Source of the DNA: Lithospermum erythrorhizon
Lineage: Eukaryota; Streptophyta; Magnoliopsida; Boraginales; Boraginaceae
Direction of reading: 5' to 3'
Assembly (NCBI GenBank): GCA_019722365.1
Contig: JADFUC010002265.1
Location: forward strand, 1 to 64,000
Length of the DNA: 64,000 nucleotides
Below the pieces are notes generated by a model, which was not told the origin of the DNA, did no database searches, and saw nothing but the letters and a program-made list of their open reading frames with translations. This document shows, piece after piece, positions 1 to 11,921 of the stretch. Position numbers and translations under genes: made by a program. Position 1 is the first letter of the stretch. Each line of letters starts with the position of its first letter.

Positions 1-1493
1 TATTACGTATTGCTACGGTTAAATTGATCCTCCGGGTAGCTGGCCAGCGAAGATGTCCAAGAAGTTGACCATATTTGTCCTCAATTTAACTGAGATCAAT
101 GTTTCTTTTTGCACATGGTCCCGGATAAAGTGATGACGAATTTCAATGCTTGGGTCCTTGAGTGTCATGACCGATTTCTGGCAATATTTATGGCACTTGG
201 CAAAGGCTACATAACACCGAACTGCTCATATTTGATCCCGAAATCCTCCAAGGTTTGTTTCATCCAAAGCACTCGAGCAACACAATTCCGATCACACATA
301 TTCGCTCCACAAGGACAATGCAACACTATTTTGCTTGCTAGATCATGAGGTGAGGCTATGTCCTAAGAAGCCGACACGTCCTACTTGTACTTTCCCTATC
401 AAGCTGCCAAGATCCCGCAAAATCAGATCCAGTATCCCACAAGTTCAGTCTTGCTCATCGGATACCAAAGCCCATAGTCAATTGTCCTTTCTTACGCATC
501 AAGGATCCTTTTAACCGCTTTAAGACGAGACTCGGGGACATGCTTGAAAATCCAGCACAATAAACATTACCCAAGAAAACATAATATCGTCTGTAAGTTG
601 CAAAGAGCAAAGAAGGCTACCAATCATACTCCTGACATTTTGTCTCATTGACACTAGTACCTTGCCTGCCCTTGTCTAGCTTTTGTTGATGCTCTACATG
701 GGAGTTCCGATCACTTTGCATCTTCCATCCCGATTCTTTTTTTTATGAGTTCTTTCGAGAACTTCATGGCTTATGAATATTCCGCCCAATTATTTGTTTG
801 CATTTGGAGTCCGAGGAAGAAATTCACCTCCCATCATGGCCTATCTCGAACTCACTTGTCATCATTTTTTTAGCAAATTCTTCACACAACAAATCACAGT
901 GTAACCTAAAATAATACGATATAAATTTGAACTACTACGAGATGTTGTTCTTGGTTTTAAGGAAAAGCGTGAATCAAGCTTCTTCGAACCCATTCGCAAC
1001 TAAATGTGTGCTTAACCTCTCATACCAAGCTCTAGGTGCTTGTTTTAAACCGTAAAGTGCTTTATCTAGTTTGAAAACGTGATGAGGATAGTTAGGATCT
1101 TCAAAACCCGGAGGTTGTTTTACAAAAACTTCCTCATCCAAAGTTAAAAACCATTTAAACGCTTTTTGACATCCATTGGTGTAGTTTGAATCCATGTGAC
1201 TAACAAGGCTAGAATACGAATGGATTCCAACCTAGCCACCGAGCAAAAGTTTCATCAAAATCGAATTCTCGATTGATTATAACCTTGAACAACAAGACTA
1301 ATTTTTTATTTACTAAAACAACACCGGTTTCGTCAAGTTTATTTCTAAAAACCCATTTAGTCCCAATAATGGTTTTATTGAAAGGTTTTTCAACTAAATG
1401 CCAAACTTTGCATCTTTCAAATTGTTCAAGTTCTTTTTGCATAGATAAAATCCAATCCGGATCTTCTAGAGCTTGTTTAATATTAAGAGGCAC
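1..1493 (-). pseudogene. copia reverse transcriptase and RNase H remnant
   Basis: Minus strand 1209-1493 encodes the start of the RT domain, including TKWVFRNKLDETG. Minus strand 974-1195 continues with [20 protein letters not shown] and [14 protein letters not shown], a copia RT hallmark. Beyond about 960 the frame breaks, but minus-strand words such as LKAVKRIL, DYGLWYPMSK, VLWMKQTLEDFGIKYEQFG and SAINIA continue the RT connection and RNase H (about 900 down to 20). Many stops and frameshifts. The YVDD active-site box is not intact. Confidence 0.88.
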
Positions 1494-2039
1494 TACTTGA
1501 GATACAAAAGCACTATGGAGACAAACATTATTTAGAGAGGATCGAGTGAGTTACCTCTTGAGATATCACCAAGAACGATCCGGGGATGATTCTTGATGAT
1601 TCTCGCCTCCCCAGGAAGATCTTCGTGTCCGCCCATGGAGATAATCATCCACATCTTATGGTCACGATGATTATTAGTTTGCTCCCCCCATAATCGGGAT
1701 GCCTCTGCTCGATGCTTGGTTTCGAGGCTCATCAATTCTTTTGAGAATTCCCATCCATTAGTTAACAATCTAATGAATCATCCTCATCTAATACAACTTT
1801 CTCAACAAACGGATTAGATTCATCAGTTAACATGAATAGACTCTTGCACAATATTGATCCTTTTTATTGTATTTATATATGCCTACTGCTTTTAGAATAA
1901 CCAAGAAAGATTGCCTCATTAGATTTAGCCAAATTTACCCAATCTATTCCTTATGTTTAGAATAAAGCATTTACATCCAAAATCCTCAAAGTAATCAATA
2001 CGAGGGATCTTACCATACCAAAGCTCGTGGTATGAGTCT

Positions 2040-2720
2040 TATCAAGAATAATAGGTCTTAGAAATACCCTTGGGCTGACGGCAGAAGACGCGTGTCCACG
2101 ATGTCCCCAAAAGTACTTGGCAAGTTGTGCTCATTCAACATGGTGACTCATTTCTTGAATAGTTCTATTCTTTCGCCTCCACGACTCCATTTGTTGAGGT
2201 GTTCTTGAAATGGGTGTTGTGTTGATTCCATACTCTACAAAACACATCAACTCCTCATTTTCGAACTCACCTCCGTGATCGCTCCTATGGCCTTGATTTT
2301 GAATCCCTTTCGCTCATGACCTTTCTACACAACTTAGCAAACTCCTTTAAACGCATCACTTTTATTTTTTTCATAAGCGCCACTACCCAAGTAAACCCCA
2401 GTAATCGCCCACAATAACAAAACATATTAGAGCCACCTAAACTCTCATTATCCATCTCACCAAACAAGTCCATATGTAGCAAATCAAGCACATGGTTTGA
2501 TTAAACAAGATTTTAAAGGCTTAAACGACGCATTTGCGATTTTACCGAAGCTGGACATGCATCGCAAAGTTTAACCTTTATATACGGTAGACAGGGTGCG
2601 CCTAACATGTGAGTTTTTATGCAATTTAGATAACATTTCAATACTAGCATGGCCCAATCGTTTATGCTACAAACTCACGCTATCATGTACCACATTCATG
2701 CAAATATTACCGCCAACCGA
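2040..2720 (-). pseudogene. copia integrase remnant
   Basis: Minus strand 2285-2491 encodes LLHMDLFGEMDNESLGG and then FTWVVALMKKI, which matches the start of the copia integrase catalytic core, where the first acidic residue lies in the LLHMDLFGP-type motif. Degenerate zinc-finger-region sequence lies just upstream at about 2500-2700. The rest of the core (about 2040-2280) is fragmented by frameshifts. Assigned by motif and by its position between protease and RT. Confidence 0.75.
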
Positions 2721-2786
2721 ATCAAAATTAACATAATACACATTATTCGACGATAACTACGTACAACAAACGTAAGCATTTAAGCA

Positions 2787-3098
2787 TCAAATAATACACT
2801 TATGTTTTGAAAACTTAACTTCATAATCATTTTCACACAATTGGCTCACACTTAGCAAATTAAACTTCACGCCATCAACAAGTAAAGTATTTTTAATTTG
2901 GAAACAACCTTTCTTACCAATACATCCTTTACCTAGGATTTTGGCGGTTTCGTTGTTTGCGAACTTTACGTTTCCAACCGCCTTGTTTCCAAGCTTTAAA
3001 AAGAGTGAGGCATCTCCCGTCATATGCCTTGAACATCCGCTATCCACCATCCAAATGTTTTCTTTCTTGGATGCCCTCCTACAACACACAAATTTCAA
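2787..3098 (-). pseudogene. copia aspartic protease and GAG-pre-integrase segment
   Basis: The 103-codon open stretch contains WMVDSGCSRHMTGD, the copia aspartic protease active-site motif with D-S-G, followed by FANNETAKILGKG and LLVDGVKFNLLSVSQLCEN, the usual end of the protease before the GAG-pre-integrase region. This is the best-preserved part of the element. It is not a free-standing gene: the flanking gag and integrase on the same strand place it inside the polyprotein. Confidence 0.88.
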
Positions 3099-3559
3099 TT
3101 TTCATTCGGTGTACCCAACGCGATTTGGGTCCTCAGGTTAGTAAGGAGGGATGGATTTTCTTATTTATCCATTTAGGTCTTAGAGACTTGGGACATAAGG
3201 TGCCCATTCACTAACCTTTGTACTGACATTTGAAGACTTATGATTTCCTTTTTTCACAATAAACAAGAAGTGAAACGCTGGCCTACGAATTTAATACCGG
3301 ATGATGAAGCCGACATTAAAGTTGATAGGAGTTATCGCTTGAATAGCCTAACCCTTGTTGGTTGACAACGCTGGAGCCTCAAGAATTTCATTTAACTTGT
3401 TTGTTCTCACGGTGCTGAAGGCCGAGAGATTTCTGAGTTCAACATTTTCCAACTCAATCTTTAAGATTTTGTTTAAGCTCCAAATTTCAAGAAACCGCCA
3501 TTTTTCAAATTGGAATCAAGCTTTAACAAAGTAACTTCATTCTCAAGAGTTGTTTTATG

Positions 3560-4848
3560 CAGCAAGCTTATTAGTTTTTGAAAGTTCTTATTCTTTTAAG
3601 CAATTTTTCAAAGCTTTCTAATAACTCGTTGTAATTTGCCAAAATCACTACTCGATTTCTCATCATCACTAGTGAGGTCATCATCCGAGGGAGAAATAGA
3701 GTTAAGAGGTACCTCCATTGAGTCTTGTGCCATGAGACACACCACGTTGCAAGTTTCCACTTCCGAGTCGGACTCGGCTCGATTCGGCCATCCCAAGTGG
3801 CCTCATGCAAAAGTTTCTGGGTTGGACCTCTTGCCAGACGGGCAATCCGTCTTGAAATGTCCGGCTTGTTACATTCAAAGCACGATCTCTTTGATTTTCC
3901 CTCGCCTTGCCTTTCGCATTTCCTTTCGTGATTATCATATCTCTTTGAAGCTTTTTATGACCACGATCATTGTCATTTTTGAACTTGAGAAACCTTTGAA
4001 GTCTCTAGCAAGCATGGCCATATCTCATCATCTTCATCACTGCTTTCTCATGAATTTTATACTTTGGTCAAGAGCTACTTTCTTTCTGCCCTATTTCTCG
4101 AGCCTTGCCTCATGATGACTTCCTCTTCGGCTTTCATGAACCAATGAGCTCTTGGAGGGAAGTTAATCTTGATATCTTTTGGCTCTATTGATTGCACAAA
4201 CCTTTTGGCCGAACTGGATTGACGGCTTCTATGATTCTTCCATTTACTTTTCCAAGGAGAAAGTCTTCCCTAGAATCCAAGTTGTTGATACCAGACAACC
4301 TTTGATGATATCTTTGATGGACTCTCCGATACATTTCGAAGGTTTGATATTCCTTGTCAAAAGTCGGACCTCGTGGTTTCTACTTGACTAGAAACCAATG
4401 TGAGCGGTTTCTAGCAAGTCCCATATTTCCTTGGCCGACTTGCATCCCTTAACTCGAGCATATTCTTCCATACACAAATGCATCATGGTAACATGGATGG
4501 CCTTGGAATTCAACTCCACCTTTTTGAGTTCCTCATCCCTTAGTACTCCATCCTCTTCTTTATCCACATCCTCCATTGGAACTTCTATCAAGGCGGCGCC
4601 CAATTCTCTTATGTTGGCCTCTTCCACTTTGGTCAAATTCCTATGAGCTCCGGCTCAGCAATTGATACTTCATTGAAACGTAGCCGGACCATGATTATTC
4701 TCCATAATTTGTAGTCGATGCTTTGCACATGATACTTGAACGCTACAGACCAATAATCATAGTTTGATCCGTCACAAATGGTGGCCTCAAGACTTGACCT
4801 ACCTTCAACACAAAGTTCCTGAGCTACCAATATTCCTGCATTACCCAT
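3560..4848 (-). pseudogene. copia gag remnant
   Basis: The minus-strand start at 4848 (MGNAGILVAQELCVEGRS) lies about 40 bases inside the primer-binding site, where copia gag is expected. It leads into DGSNYDYWSVAFKYHVQSID, typical of a copia gag N-terminus. 4388-4636 continues with HLCMEEYARVKGCKSAKEIW and DLLETAHIG (the UBN2-type gag fold). 3570-3940 holds the C-terminal, charged, zinc-knuckle part. Several frameshifts divide these pieces. Confidence 0.8.
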
Positions 4849-4886
4849 GATCTTTTCTACAAGATTGTTTAATTACGAGAACACGA

Positions 4887-4898
4887 GCTCTAATACCA
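4887..4898 (-). other. Primer-binding site (initiator tRNA-Met type)
   Basis: On the minus strand this reads TGGTATTAGAGC, one mismatch from the plant copia consensus TGGTATCAGAGC that pairs with the 3' end of initiator tRNA-Met. It lies three bases from the TG that ends the adjoining LTR, which fixes the orientation of the element. Confidence 0.85.
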
Positions 4899-4901
4899 AC
4901 T

Positions 4902-6060
4902 TGTTAGCCTAGATTCAACCTTAGAGGGGGGTGAATACATGACGTTTAAATTATTCCCTTTTTGAGTTTTTTAATTTAACAATGCGGAATTAAAAAATAA
5001 TAGGAATACGATCTAATGTGATAACCCAATAACCTAAGCTCGAGAACGATTACTCAAGATGATTAGTAATAATAAAGCGATTACTTGAAAGTAAAGAGTA
5101 ATGAAGAGAAATACAATACACAAGATTAGCGAGCTTCGTTCCCTATCGCCGAATCGTCAGGCTTTCCAACCTCGGGATTTTGGCAAAGATAATCCACAAT
5201 AAGAAATGTTTGATTACACAGCCGCTAAACTTCTCTCAAGCCTATTATCAAACACTTAGCCTACACTCAAATGACCCAAGCTACTCCGCTAAGGATTTAA
5301 CTCCTTAATCAACCTAGATTGGGAACCCAAGAACACACTCTTAGATTTCAAAGTACTACTCAACCTAGAATAAGAACTCCTATGCTTCCCCAATAATAAG
5401 GATTTCACTCAAAACAATAAATGTTTCGAGAAAGAACGATTGTCATTATCAACTAGAAACTCTCAATAAAGATTGCGCAAGAATAAATGCGAGAGTTATG
5501 ACTTTTGCCTTTTGTTTATCAAAGAAATAAATGCTCGTAAATTAGGTTTCAAATAGTTTCAAAGTTCTTAGGTTTTGAAAGAGGGGGCTTTATATAAGGT
5601 ACAAATTTTGAGCCGAAAAGTTGCTCGATCGCACCCCATCGGCACTGTGGTCTCGGCGAGCCTCGACGGACTGTAAGGCCCGCCATAAGCCCGCTTCGGT
5701 AGTAGACCTTATCGCAGGTCCGTGTCTCGGACACGTGACCCGGCACCCTCTCGGCGCGTCTCGGCGGTTCATAGTGTCAATTCAAAATAACGAGACAAGC
5801 CAAGCTAATTCCCAAATGCCACACGCTCATTTGTACGGTAGACTTTAACTATGAATCAATCTATACTTAAGATTTGAAATACGGACCTTCGCTTTTTCAA
5901 ACACAATTAAGTTTAAATGGCAAAAGTCTATACTCACAAATTTAAAACGACAAAATACTTAAAAAGAGTTTCACAAACGCTATAAAAAGAAGAACACGAG
6001 CTCCTTGAAAGGTTTATGCTTGTTTGACTCATCAATGAGCCTCCGAACTCTCGATCAACA
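4902..6060 (-). repeat. 5' LTR of the copia element
   Basis: Begins (plus strand) with TGTTAG next to the primer-binding site and ends at about 6060 with CAACA, giving the TG...CA ends expected of an LTR of about 1.16 kb. On the minus strand a TATATAA box at about 5590-5597 lies where the LTR promoter is expected. A GC-rich patch (about 5620-5770) marks the region downstream of the promoter. The outer boundary is inferred from the terminal dinucleotides; the partner LTR is outside the window. Confidence 0.7.
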
Positions 6061-6106
6061 ATTTTAGCACTTGAACTTATTTAGAATAAACTCAATACAT
6101 GTTCAC

Positions 6107-7175
6107 TGAAAACGGGATTAGTTCGACATTAAACAATTTGTTATCTTCAAAATAGGTTTGAATGAATCCCATTATTCAACATACCGCACTGGAGAAGTCC
6201 CGATATGTTTCCAATGGATGTATCTAAAAACACCTATCAGGCTTTTATCGGGCTTACCAACACCGAATGAAGATCCACTACTTAATCTAAGTTCAAAAAT
6301 ATAGCCATTATCGGGTCATGTATCGAAGGCAACAAGTGCCCCGATATTTTCATAAAATATGCATATTTCAATAAAACTTTAAACAACAGTATACCAAGAT
6401 CAATTTAATTGTTATACAATTATATCTAAATAATATGTAACAATATATTAATATAAGAACTTGCAGCCAAGTAAAGGGAAATAAGTCACCAACCATTCTT
6501 TTCAAATAAGCCTCCTTCGAATTCCAATACAAGCACTTAACCGGTAGCGTCTAGTTGATCCACACTTAAGAGATTGAATCTGTGCTTGAGTTTGCTAGAA
6601 CTAGAACAATCGGGTTCGATTAAAGAATTTCAATTCTGTGTCAGCCAAGCTCACGCCTCAATGGGAGTGACGGAAGGAGCGGTGGCTGTGTTTTTCTATT
6701 CTCATGAAAACCTAATTCATCCCACTTGAATATATAGACACACCAAAGCCCTAATCAATATAACCTGTTAACCGTTAAGCCGACTCATTTAATTTAATTA
6801 ACTCGTTAAGTAAATTAAACACTAATGAGTTATTAATAAGTAACTAACAAGTCACTAACGAGCTTAACTAGTCAATCAATTAATTAAACTTAATTAATTC
6901 GGTTTAACCAATTCTATATTTTACACTAAGACATAAAAATTCTCGATTGGAGAATCTCGCTTGATTTCAATCAACTCTCAATTTAGCAAGCACAGAAACT
7001 CAACGTCACTATACGCGCTGCGGACCTTCTGTATTCCGTATAATAGCAAATGATAATAATATAGTTGACCATTATTATTATTATAACGATTATGCACAGA
7101 TCTAGCAATCAAGTATAATCTCTCGGTATCATCATGAGAATTCACTAGTAATTACAATTAGTATTTTTATCAACA
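6107..7175 (-). repeat. LTR-like sequence (possible solo LTR)
   Basis: On the minus strand this stretch starts TGTTGAT (plus-strand end at 7175), has a TATA-like TCTATATATTC at about 6731-6741, and then a moderately GC-rich leader (about 6550-6720), the layout of a copia LTR. No PBS, coding sequence or partner LTR was found next to it, so a solo LTR is the best reading. The left boundary is uncertain (6107 or about 6139). 7176-8010 holds nothing I can identify. Confidence 0.35.
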
Positions 7176-8012
7176 CTTAGTTTTTAGCAAGTAATTCCCA
7201 TTTAACTAAACTAAGAAATGAATCATATAACACCGTCGCAACGGGCATAATTATTGAAACCAATGTTCATTGATTTCTAACAGATACAAGACCAAAGTTT
7301 TTGAACTCATTCCATATTACCATCAAGTGGATAGGAAGCCCCGACGCGAGCCCCGATACACAACGGAAAGAGTTTAGAAGAGATAAACTTTTCTAGTTTG
7401 ATCTCCTAAATTTAATTTAATTCAAATTGAAAGTACAAATGACACAAAATCATTTTAACTCTGATTTCAAAGTACTTCAAACACGATCAATCAAGAATAA
7501 GTTTATACCAAATGATTCTTTAAGCAAATCATTTTAGCAATTTAAATAGTTTAACCATTTTAAAAACCAACTCTCTAAAAAACTAAGCAACTTGAATAAG
7601 AGAGAATTTCCTTACAAACGCCCTATGAACACGTAAGAACACATAGAAGGTTTGAGTTTGTGATGACTTGAATCTTGTGCCTTTAAGCCGACTTGGCGCA
7701 CTATAGAAGTCACTTGTGAAATATCTTTCTAACATGACTACATAAAAATACTTAATCACACATGTTAGATAGTAAATCAATGTTTTAGTAATCATCAAAC
7801 TCTAAAGTACCTTAATCTATAGTCCAACACATCTTGTCCGATTCCGATTCAATAATGAATCGATCGATAATCAAATTAGATTTTTCTAATCAACTACCGA
7901 ACGAGTACCATTTAACCCCACTCTACCTCCGGCTTGTATTCTATCTCAAACTACGCACCAGTCTCTAACACCAAATCATGTGTTGACAAATGTCATCGTG
8001 TCCCACTATCGC

Positions 8013-8253
8013 AACAATTTTTTTTATAAAAAATGACATGTGTCCCTTTTTAACGGGGACCCACAAATCGCTACTCTTCGAGCGCTGCATTAGGTAAACT
8101 CGAATAGCCCGCAAACCACGCTTCGGCTGTGTAAACCACGCCAAAGAAGCCATGCGTGACAAGCTCAACTAAGAAAGTATTGGTAGGGGAATCGAACTCC
8201 ATGATCTATTGTCACAAACGCACCTACCCACCAACTGGGTCACCTTGGCGGTC
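8013..8253 (-). mobile_element. tRNA-derived SINE
   Basis: On the minus strand an RNA polymerase III A box (TGACCCAGTTGG, 8242-8231) is followed 43 bases later by a B box (GAGTTCGATTCCC, 8199-8187). This is tRNA-like spacing near the 5' end of a repeat of about 240 bp that ends in an A-rich tract at about 8015-8035. The internal promoter followed by a non-tRNA body and A-rich tail is the structure of a plant SINE. Not a functional tRNA: no acceptor stem closes around the boxes. Confidence 0.7.
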
Positions 8254-8270
8254 CGCTTGTTTTAGGATGA

Positions 8271-8368
8271 ATCTAGGTAAATCGAGGATAATATCCTCAT
8301 TCCTCGCTTGGGGGTTCTAAAATATTATTTTAACTAGAAAAATGATTTTACTCTAGATTTACCTAGAT
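8271..8368. repeat. Short inverted repeat (13-bp arms)
   Basis: ATCTAGGTAAATC at 8271-8283 is repeated inverted at 8356-8368, enclosing about 72 bp. It could be a small MITE or a stem-loop. No target-site duplication was recognised. The rest of 8254-8740 is AT-rich and shows no gene. Confidence 0.5.
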
Positions 8369-8744
8369 AGCTTCATTCAACTTCAAATCATTCACCCTCA
8401 AAACGAGGGATACTATATTTACATGGTCAAGGTTAATATTATCCAAACAACAATTTAATACATTTATCTATATTCACCTCGATTCTCCTTAACTAGATTA
8501 ATTTTAAAACATTACCCTCTCCTTAGTTCACCTCAATCCAAACTTACCGAAATGACATCTCCCGTATCAGGAATAATTAATCAAGTGCCAAGTTGAACCT
8601 TAGACCTTATGGTAGAAGTGTAAGCTTCTCAAACTATCAAGCGCTAAGTTAACATTTGTTAATTTGTGTATAATAATTAATCAAGTTATTTAGTTTCAAA
8701 TAATATATAAATAAAATCATAAGATTCATTTTATGCGTCTCCTT

Positions 8745-9305
8745 TCCTTATTTGAACTAACTCTGTCTGGGATTATACTTTGATCGTAGATTAGGTCCGG
8801 CAATCAAGCCTTTGTTTATTCCTTAGCCTTAGTTAGTCATTTAGTCAAAGCTATACGTATGTCCCTTTCGAATCGCTTCTATCATTCGGCAGGAGCCGGG
8901 TCGAGGCGTAGAACTATCGGGTATAACAGTCTACGTGCTTGCAGCTGGTTTACTTTCATCCCCCTAACCTAAGATCACTGCGAAGTCTCTGCATTGGGAT
9001 CACTTCAAGCCCCTTAGCTCGCTTGTATCGGATCGGGGGGAGCTTACTTCACTTGTTTTCTTTAAGTCACTTGCCAGGAAGGAAAGCAGCAGATAAAGAG
9101 CACCATCACCTTACTTAACAAAGGGCTTATGCGAAAGAGAGCACCGCTTACCCGATAAGAGAATCCGCTTTCCTAAAATTCCTACTTTATCGGCTTCTAG
9201 CTCTTTGACTCATATGACACCGAATTGAATAGGTTCACGCTAAGGTCGTGGTTATAGAAACTCTTTCAAAGATAGGAAATTTTTTCTTATCCATAGGAAA
9301 CTCCA
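8745..9305. other. Possible mitochondrial DNA insertion (NUMT)
   Basis: Base composition and word use change sharply here. The block is near balanced in GC, while both flanks are strongly AT-rich, and its style (GGAAGGAAAGCAGC, TTACCCGATAAGAGAATCCG, GCAGGAGCCGGG) resembles plant mitochondrial intergenic DNA. No mitochondrial gene is recognisable in it. The assignment rests on composition and resemblance only. Confidence 0.45.
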
Positions 9306-10067
9306 ACTTAAATAGGAACTGGCCCGAACTATATGCAAGTGGCACTCTCATCCACCGAACATCACAAGTGGAACAACTGGATTGTCTTTTTCTAATCCTC
9401 TTTTAAAAGAGACATAATATATTATCCTTTTATAATAAAGCATATTTGTAATTAAAGACTATTTGGCAAATAATTCAAAATGATTCTCATTTTAAATCAA
9501 AGTTATTTAAGATTGTAATAATATATTATCCTCAAATAATAAAATATATTTCTACTCAACAACTATTTCCAAGATATTGAGGCATTTGGTATTATTCGAT
9601 ACATCAAGAAAGTTTTATTTTAAGATTGTGATAAGAAACTGATAACAACATAAAGATTCACTATACGAATAAAAGCATTAGATGCATCAATATATTATTT
9701 TAAAATAATTTAAGACTTTATTATTTAAAAATAATATGTTAATATAATTATACTTTTAATGCGATTTGTAAGAAAAATATAACATTAAGCAACTTGTATA
9801 ATATGTTTAAGTAAATTAAAAGAATTTACATATGCCAATATTTTATACTCATAAATTATATTTAAGAATATGATTAGTATAACATAGATACTGGGTATTA
9901 AATTGTTCACGATTGTTATCGCTTCTGGCCAAACCTCACAACCCTAAGCAAGACGCGTCAACATGTTACGCGATTCGTCTGCCCGGTTAGTTAGACACGA
10001 TCACCATCCCCAATAAATGAAATGACAGCAGCACAAGCCCATGATACACTAGAGTAGATTGGTTGGT
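9306..10067. other. AT-rich region upstream of the ADP/ATP carrier gene
   Basis: No gene, no clear repeat. 9420-9900 is strongly AT-rich with long A/T runs. The last 150 bases before the TATA box become GC-richer, as is usual just upstream of a plant promoter. Confidence 0.5.
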
Positions 10068-10075
10068 TATAAAAG
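10068..10075 (+). promoter_or_regulatory. TATA box of the ADP/ATP carrier gene
   Basis: TATAAAAG lies about 30 bases before the likely start of the 5'UTR exon, in a short GC-richer stretch after a long AT-rich region. The pyrimidine-rich leader that follows (CTCCGCCTCCGCCTCCGC at about 10137-10154) suits a highly expressed housekeeping gene. Confidence 0.6.
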
Positions 10076-10097
10076 CAAGCAAGATTTGATAATGTAG

Positions 10098-10189
10098 AAA
10101 CCCTTTTGTATAACATTTCAACCTCAAACCCTTCAACTCCGCCTCCGCCTCCGCTTAGCTTTGCTTCTTTCAGGCAAGCGGAACCTCTG
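10098..10189 (+). other. Non-coding 5'UTR exon and leader-intron donor
   Basis: The leader ends in CCTCTG/GTAATT, a good splice donor at 10190. The matching acceptor TGACAG/AAGACTC is at 11911-11913, eight bases before the carrier ATG, which gives a leader intron of 1.72 kb. A long 5'UTR intron is common in plant ADP/ATP carrier genes. The start at about 10098 is estimated from the TATA box. Confidence 0.6.
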
Positions 10190-10476
10190 GTAATTCTCAA
10201 TAGTTTATCAAATTAATTTATTCCATTTTTTATTTATTTACTTATTACCATTTTTGTTATTTTATTGTTTTACATTTGCTAAATTATATTTTGTTTTATA
10301 TGCAAGTAGATCTGTGAGATGAACAATTATTAATATTAGATATTTTGGTGTGTTTAGCTTAGATTTATTTTTTTATTTTTTAAAATGATTTATATTCAAG
10401 TTTATATCTGTTTATTATGATTTTTTTTTATTGTACCAGTCTCGAACACCCATGTTTGCATGTTTGCATTTTAGAA

Positions 10477-10885
10477 TACAGTAAAAACTGTATAAATTAA
10501 TACCGTCGAGACTGGTGAAATGTATTAATTTATAGACTTTTTAGTTTATCGAGTGTTAATGTAAAGAGATCATTAATGTCGGGATTGAAAAAATTTATTG
10601 TCTTAAGAGATTTAGAGAGTTTCTAATGTATATAGTTTTAATTTATAGATCTGATGAGTCTTATAGTGCTGAATTGAGTATAAATTAATATTTTGTCAGA
10701 GACCGGTGAAATTTATTAATTTATATAGTTTTTAGTTTATCGAGTGTTAAAAGATATTATTAATGTCGGGATCGAAAAGAATTATTAACTTAAAAGAGTT
10801 TAGTAAGTTATCAATTTAAAGAGTTTCTACTGTATATAGTTTTAATGTACAGATCTGATCAGTCTTATAGTGCTGAATTGAGTAT
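10477..10885. repeat. Tandemly duplicated MITE in the leader intron
   Basis: The left end (from 10477, ACAGTAAAAACTGTATAAAT) is repeated inverted at about 10811-10835 (22 of 26 positions by eye), giving terminal inverted repeats. Inside, two diverged copies of a unit of about 190-200 bp follow each other: TATAAATTAATA at 10491 and 10679, and CTTATAGTGCTGAATTGAGTA at about 10660 and 10864. The duplication includes about 45 bp of flank. The two units differ at many positions, so the duplication is old. A relic of the same family lies at 55.9 kb. Confidence 0.65.
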
Positions 10886-11551
10886 GGACTATTTTGGACT
10901 TCTGTGTATATATGTTGAATTTGATTATTTTTTATGATGATTTTATGGAACATGATGTGTTATGTATTGTACGGAGTATTAAATTTGCATGACGTGGAAT
11001 TGCTTATTTTTTGGTGTGTTTTACTTTCTATGATCTGCTTTTCTAGTTAATATCGTGGTACGAATTATCTAAAACAATCGTTGGATGGTTTTTTTTAGTG
11101 TTGAATTGAGTTTTGAACTCTTTTAGATATGTTTTATATGTGCCATTTGGTTGAATGATTAGATTTTAGCTTTTTCTGTCGTATTTTAGATTGTTTGTGT
11201 TTCAATTTTATTCGATTTCTAAGTCTTATTTTTAGTTGGTTACTATTGATATGTTTCAGTTCATGTGAAATGTACTTATTGTGTTGAACTATTATATTCT
11301 GAAATAATTGAATATAGGTTCATTCGTAATTAGTCGCTTCAAAACATTGTTAATTTTGACTGTGGTGATGTTCTTTTTGTGGTTAGTAGTGTAGGGGTTG
11401 TTTGTTATTCTTAGTGCAAATTGTTTACTTTGTTTGATTTGGTGTGCTTTCGTGTGCAATTGTGTTTTCTTTAATAGTTTGTCCTTGCTCCGAAGATCTT
11501 GTTCTTAATTGTCTGTTTTGGTCAGTTAAGTATCATTTCTGTAATGTCGTA

Positions 11552-11796
11552 CTCCATCCCAATTTTGATCATGAGGTTTTTCAATTAAATAGTCAACTCA
11601 ATTTGATGCAATATATCATTCTTATAACTTTTAGTTGTGAACAAAATATTTATAATATGAGATATTACTCGCCATGAATTTATATATCGAAATTTTGAAT
11701 ATTAAATTTTCTAATTTAACAAGACTAACCGGGGGGTCAAAATTTAGTTTTTTTATTGATTAGTCAAACCTCCTAACCAAATTGAGATTGAGTTAG
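11552..11796. mobile_element. Stowaway-like MITE in the leader intron
   Basis: A 245-bp segment is flanked by TA on both sides (11550-11551 and 11797-11798). It starts CTCCATCCCAATTTTG and ends with the rough inverse (read inward: CTAACTCAATCTCAATTTGG). TA target duplications and CTCC-type ends are features of Stowaway elements of the Tc1/mariner superfamily. The TIRs are diverged. Confidence 0.55.
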
Positions 11797-11921
11797 TACT
11801 ACACTTTTTAATACTTTTGTTTCTTGAGTTTAGATTTGATACTTTGATATTTTCCTTATGCTTAAGTATTAATTTTACTGAGTGGAGTTTCTATTTTGTT
11901 TCATGGGTGACAGAAGACTCA

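Larger units (their letters stand above)
1..6060 (-). mobile_element. Degenerate Ty1/copia LTR retrotransposon
   Basis: Read on the minus strand from about 6060 down to the window edge, the parts run 5' LTR, primer-binding site, gag, aspartic protease, integrase, reverse transcriptase, RNase H. Protease-integrase-RT-RNase H is the copia order (gypsy puts integrase last). Each part is recognisable by protein motif but none is open throughout: stop codons and frameshifts occur every 50-150 codons, so the copy is dead. The reading reaches the last RNase H residues at about base 20, so the 3' LTR should begin just left of the window. I see no large nested insertion. Confidence 0.9.

Noticed and set aside
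3636..4115. 159-codon plus-strand open frame
   Set aside because: Antisense to the gag region of the copia element; no recognisable domain.
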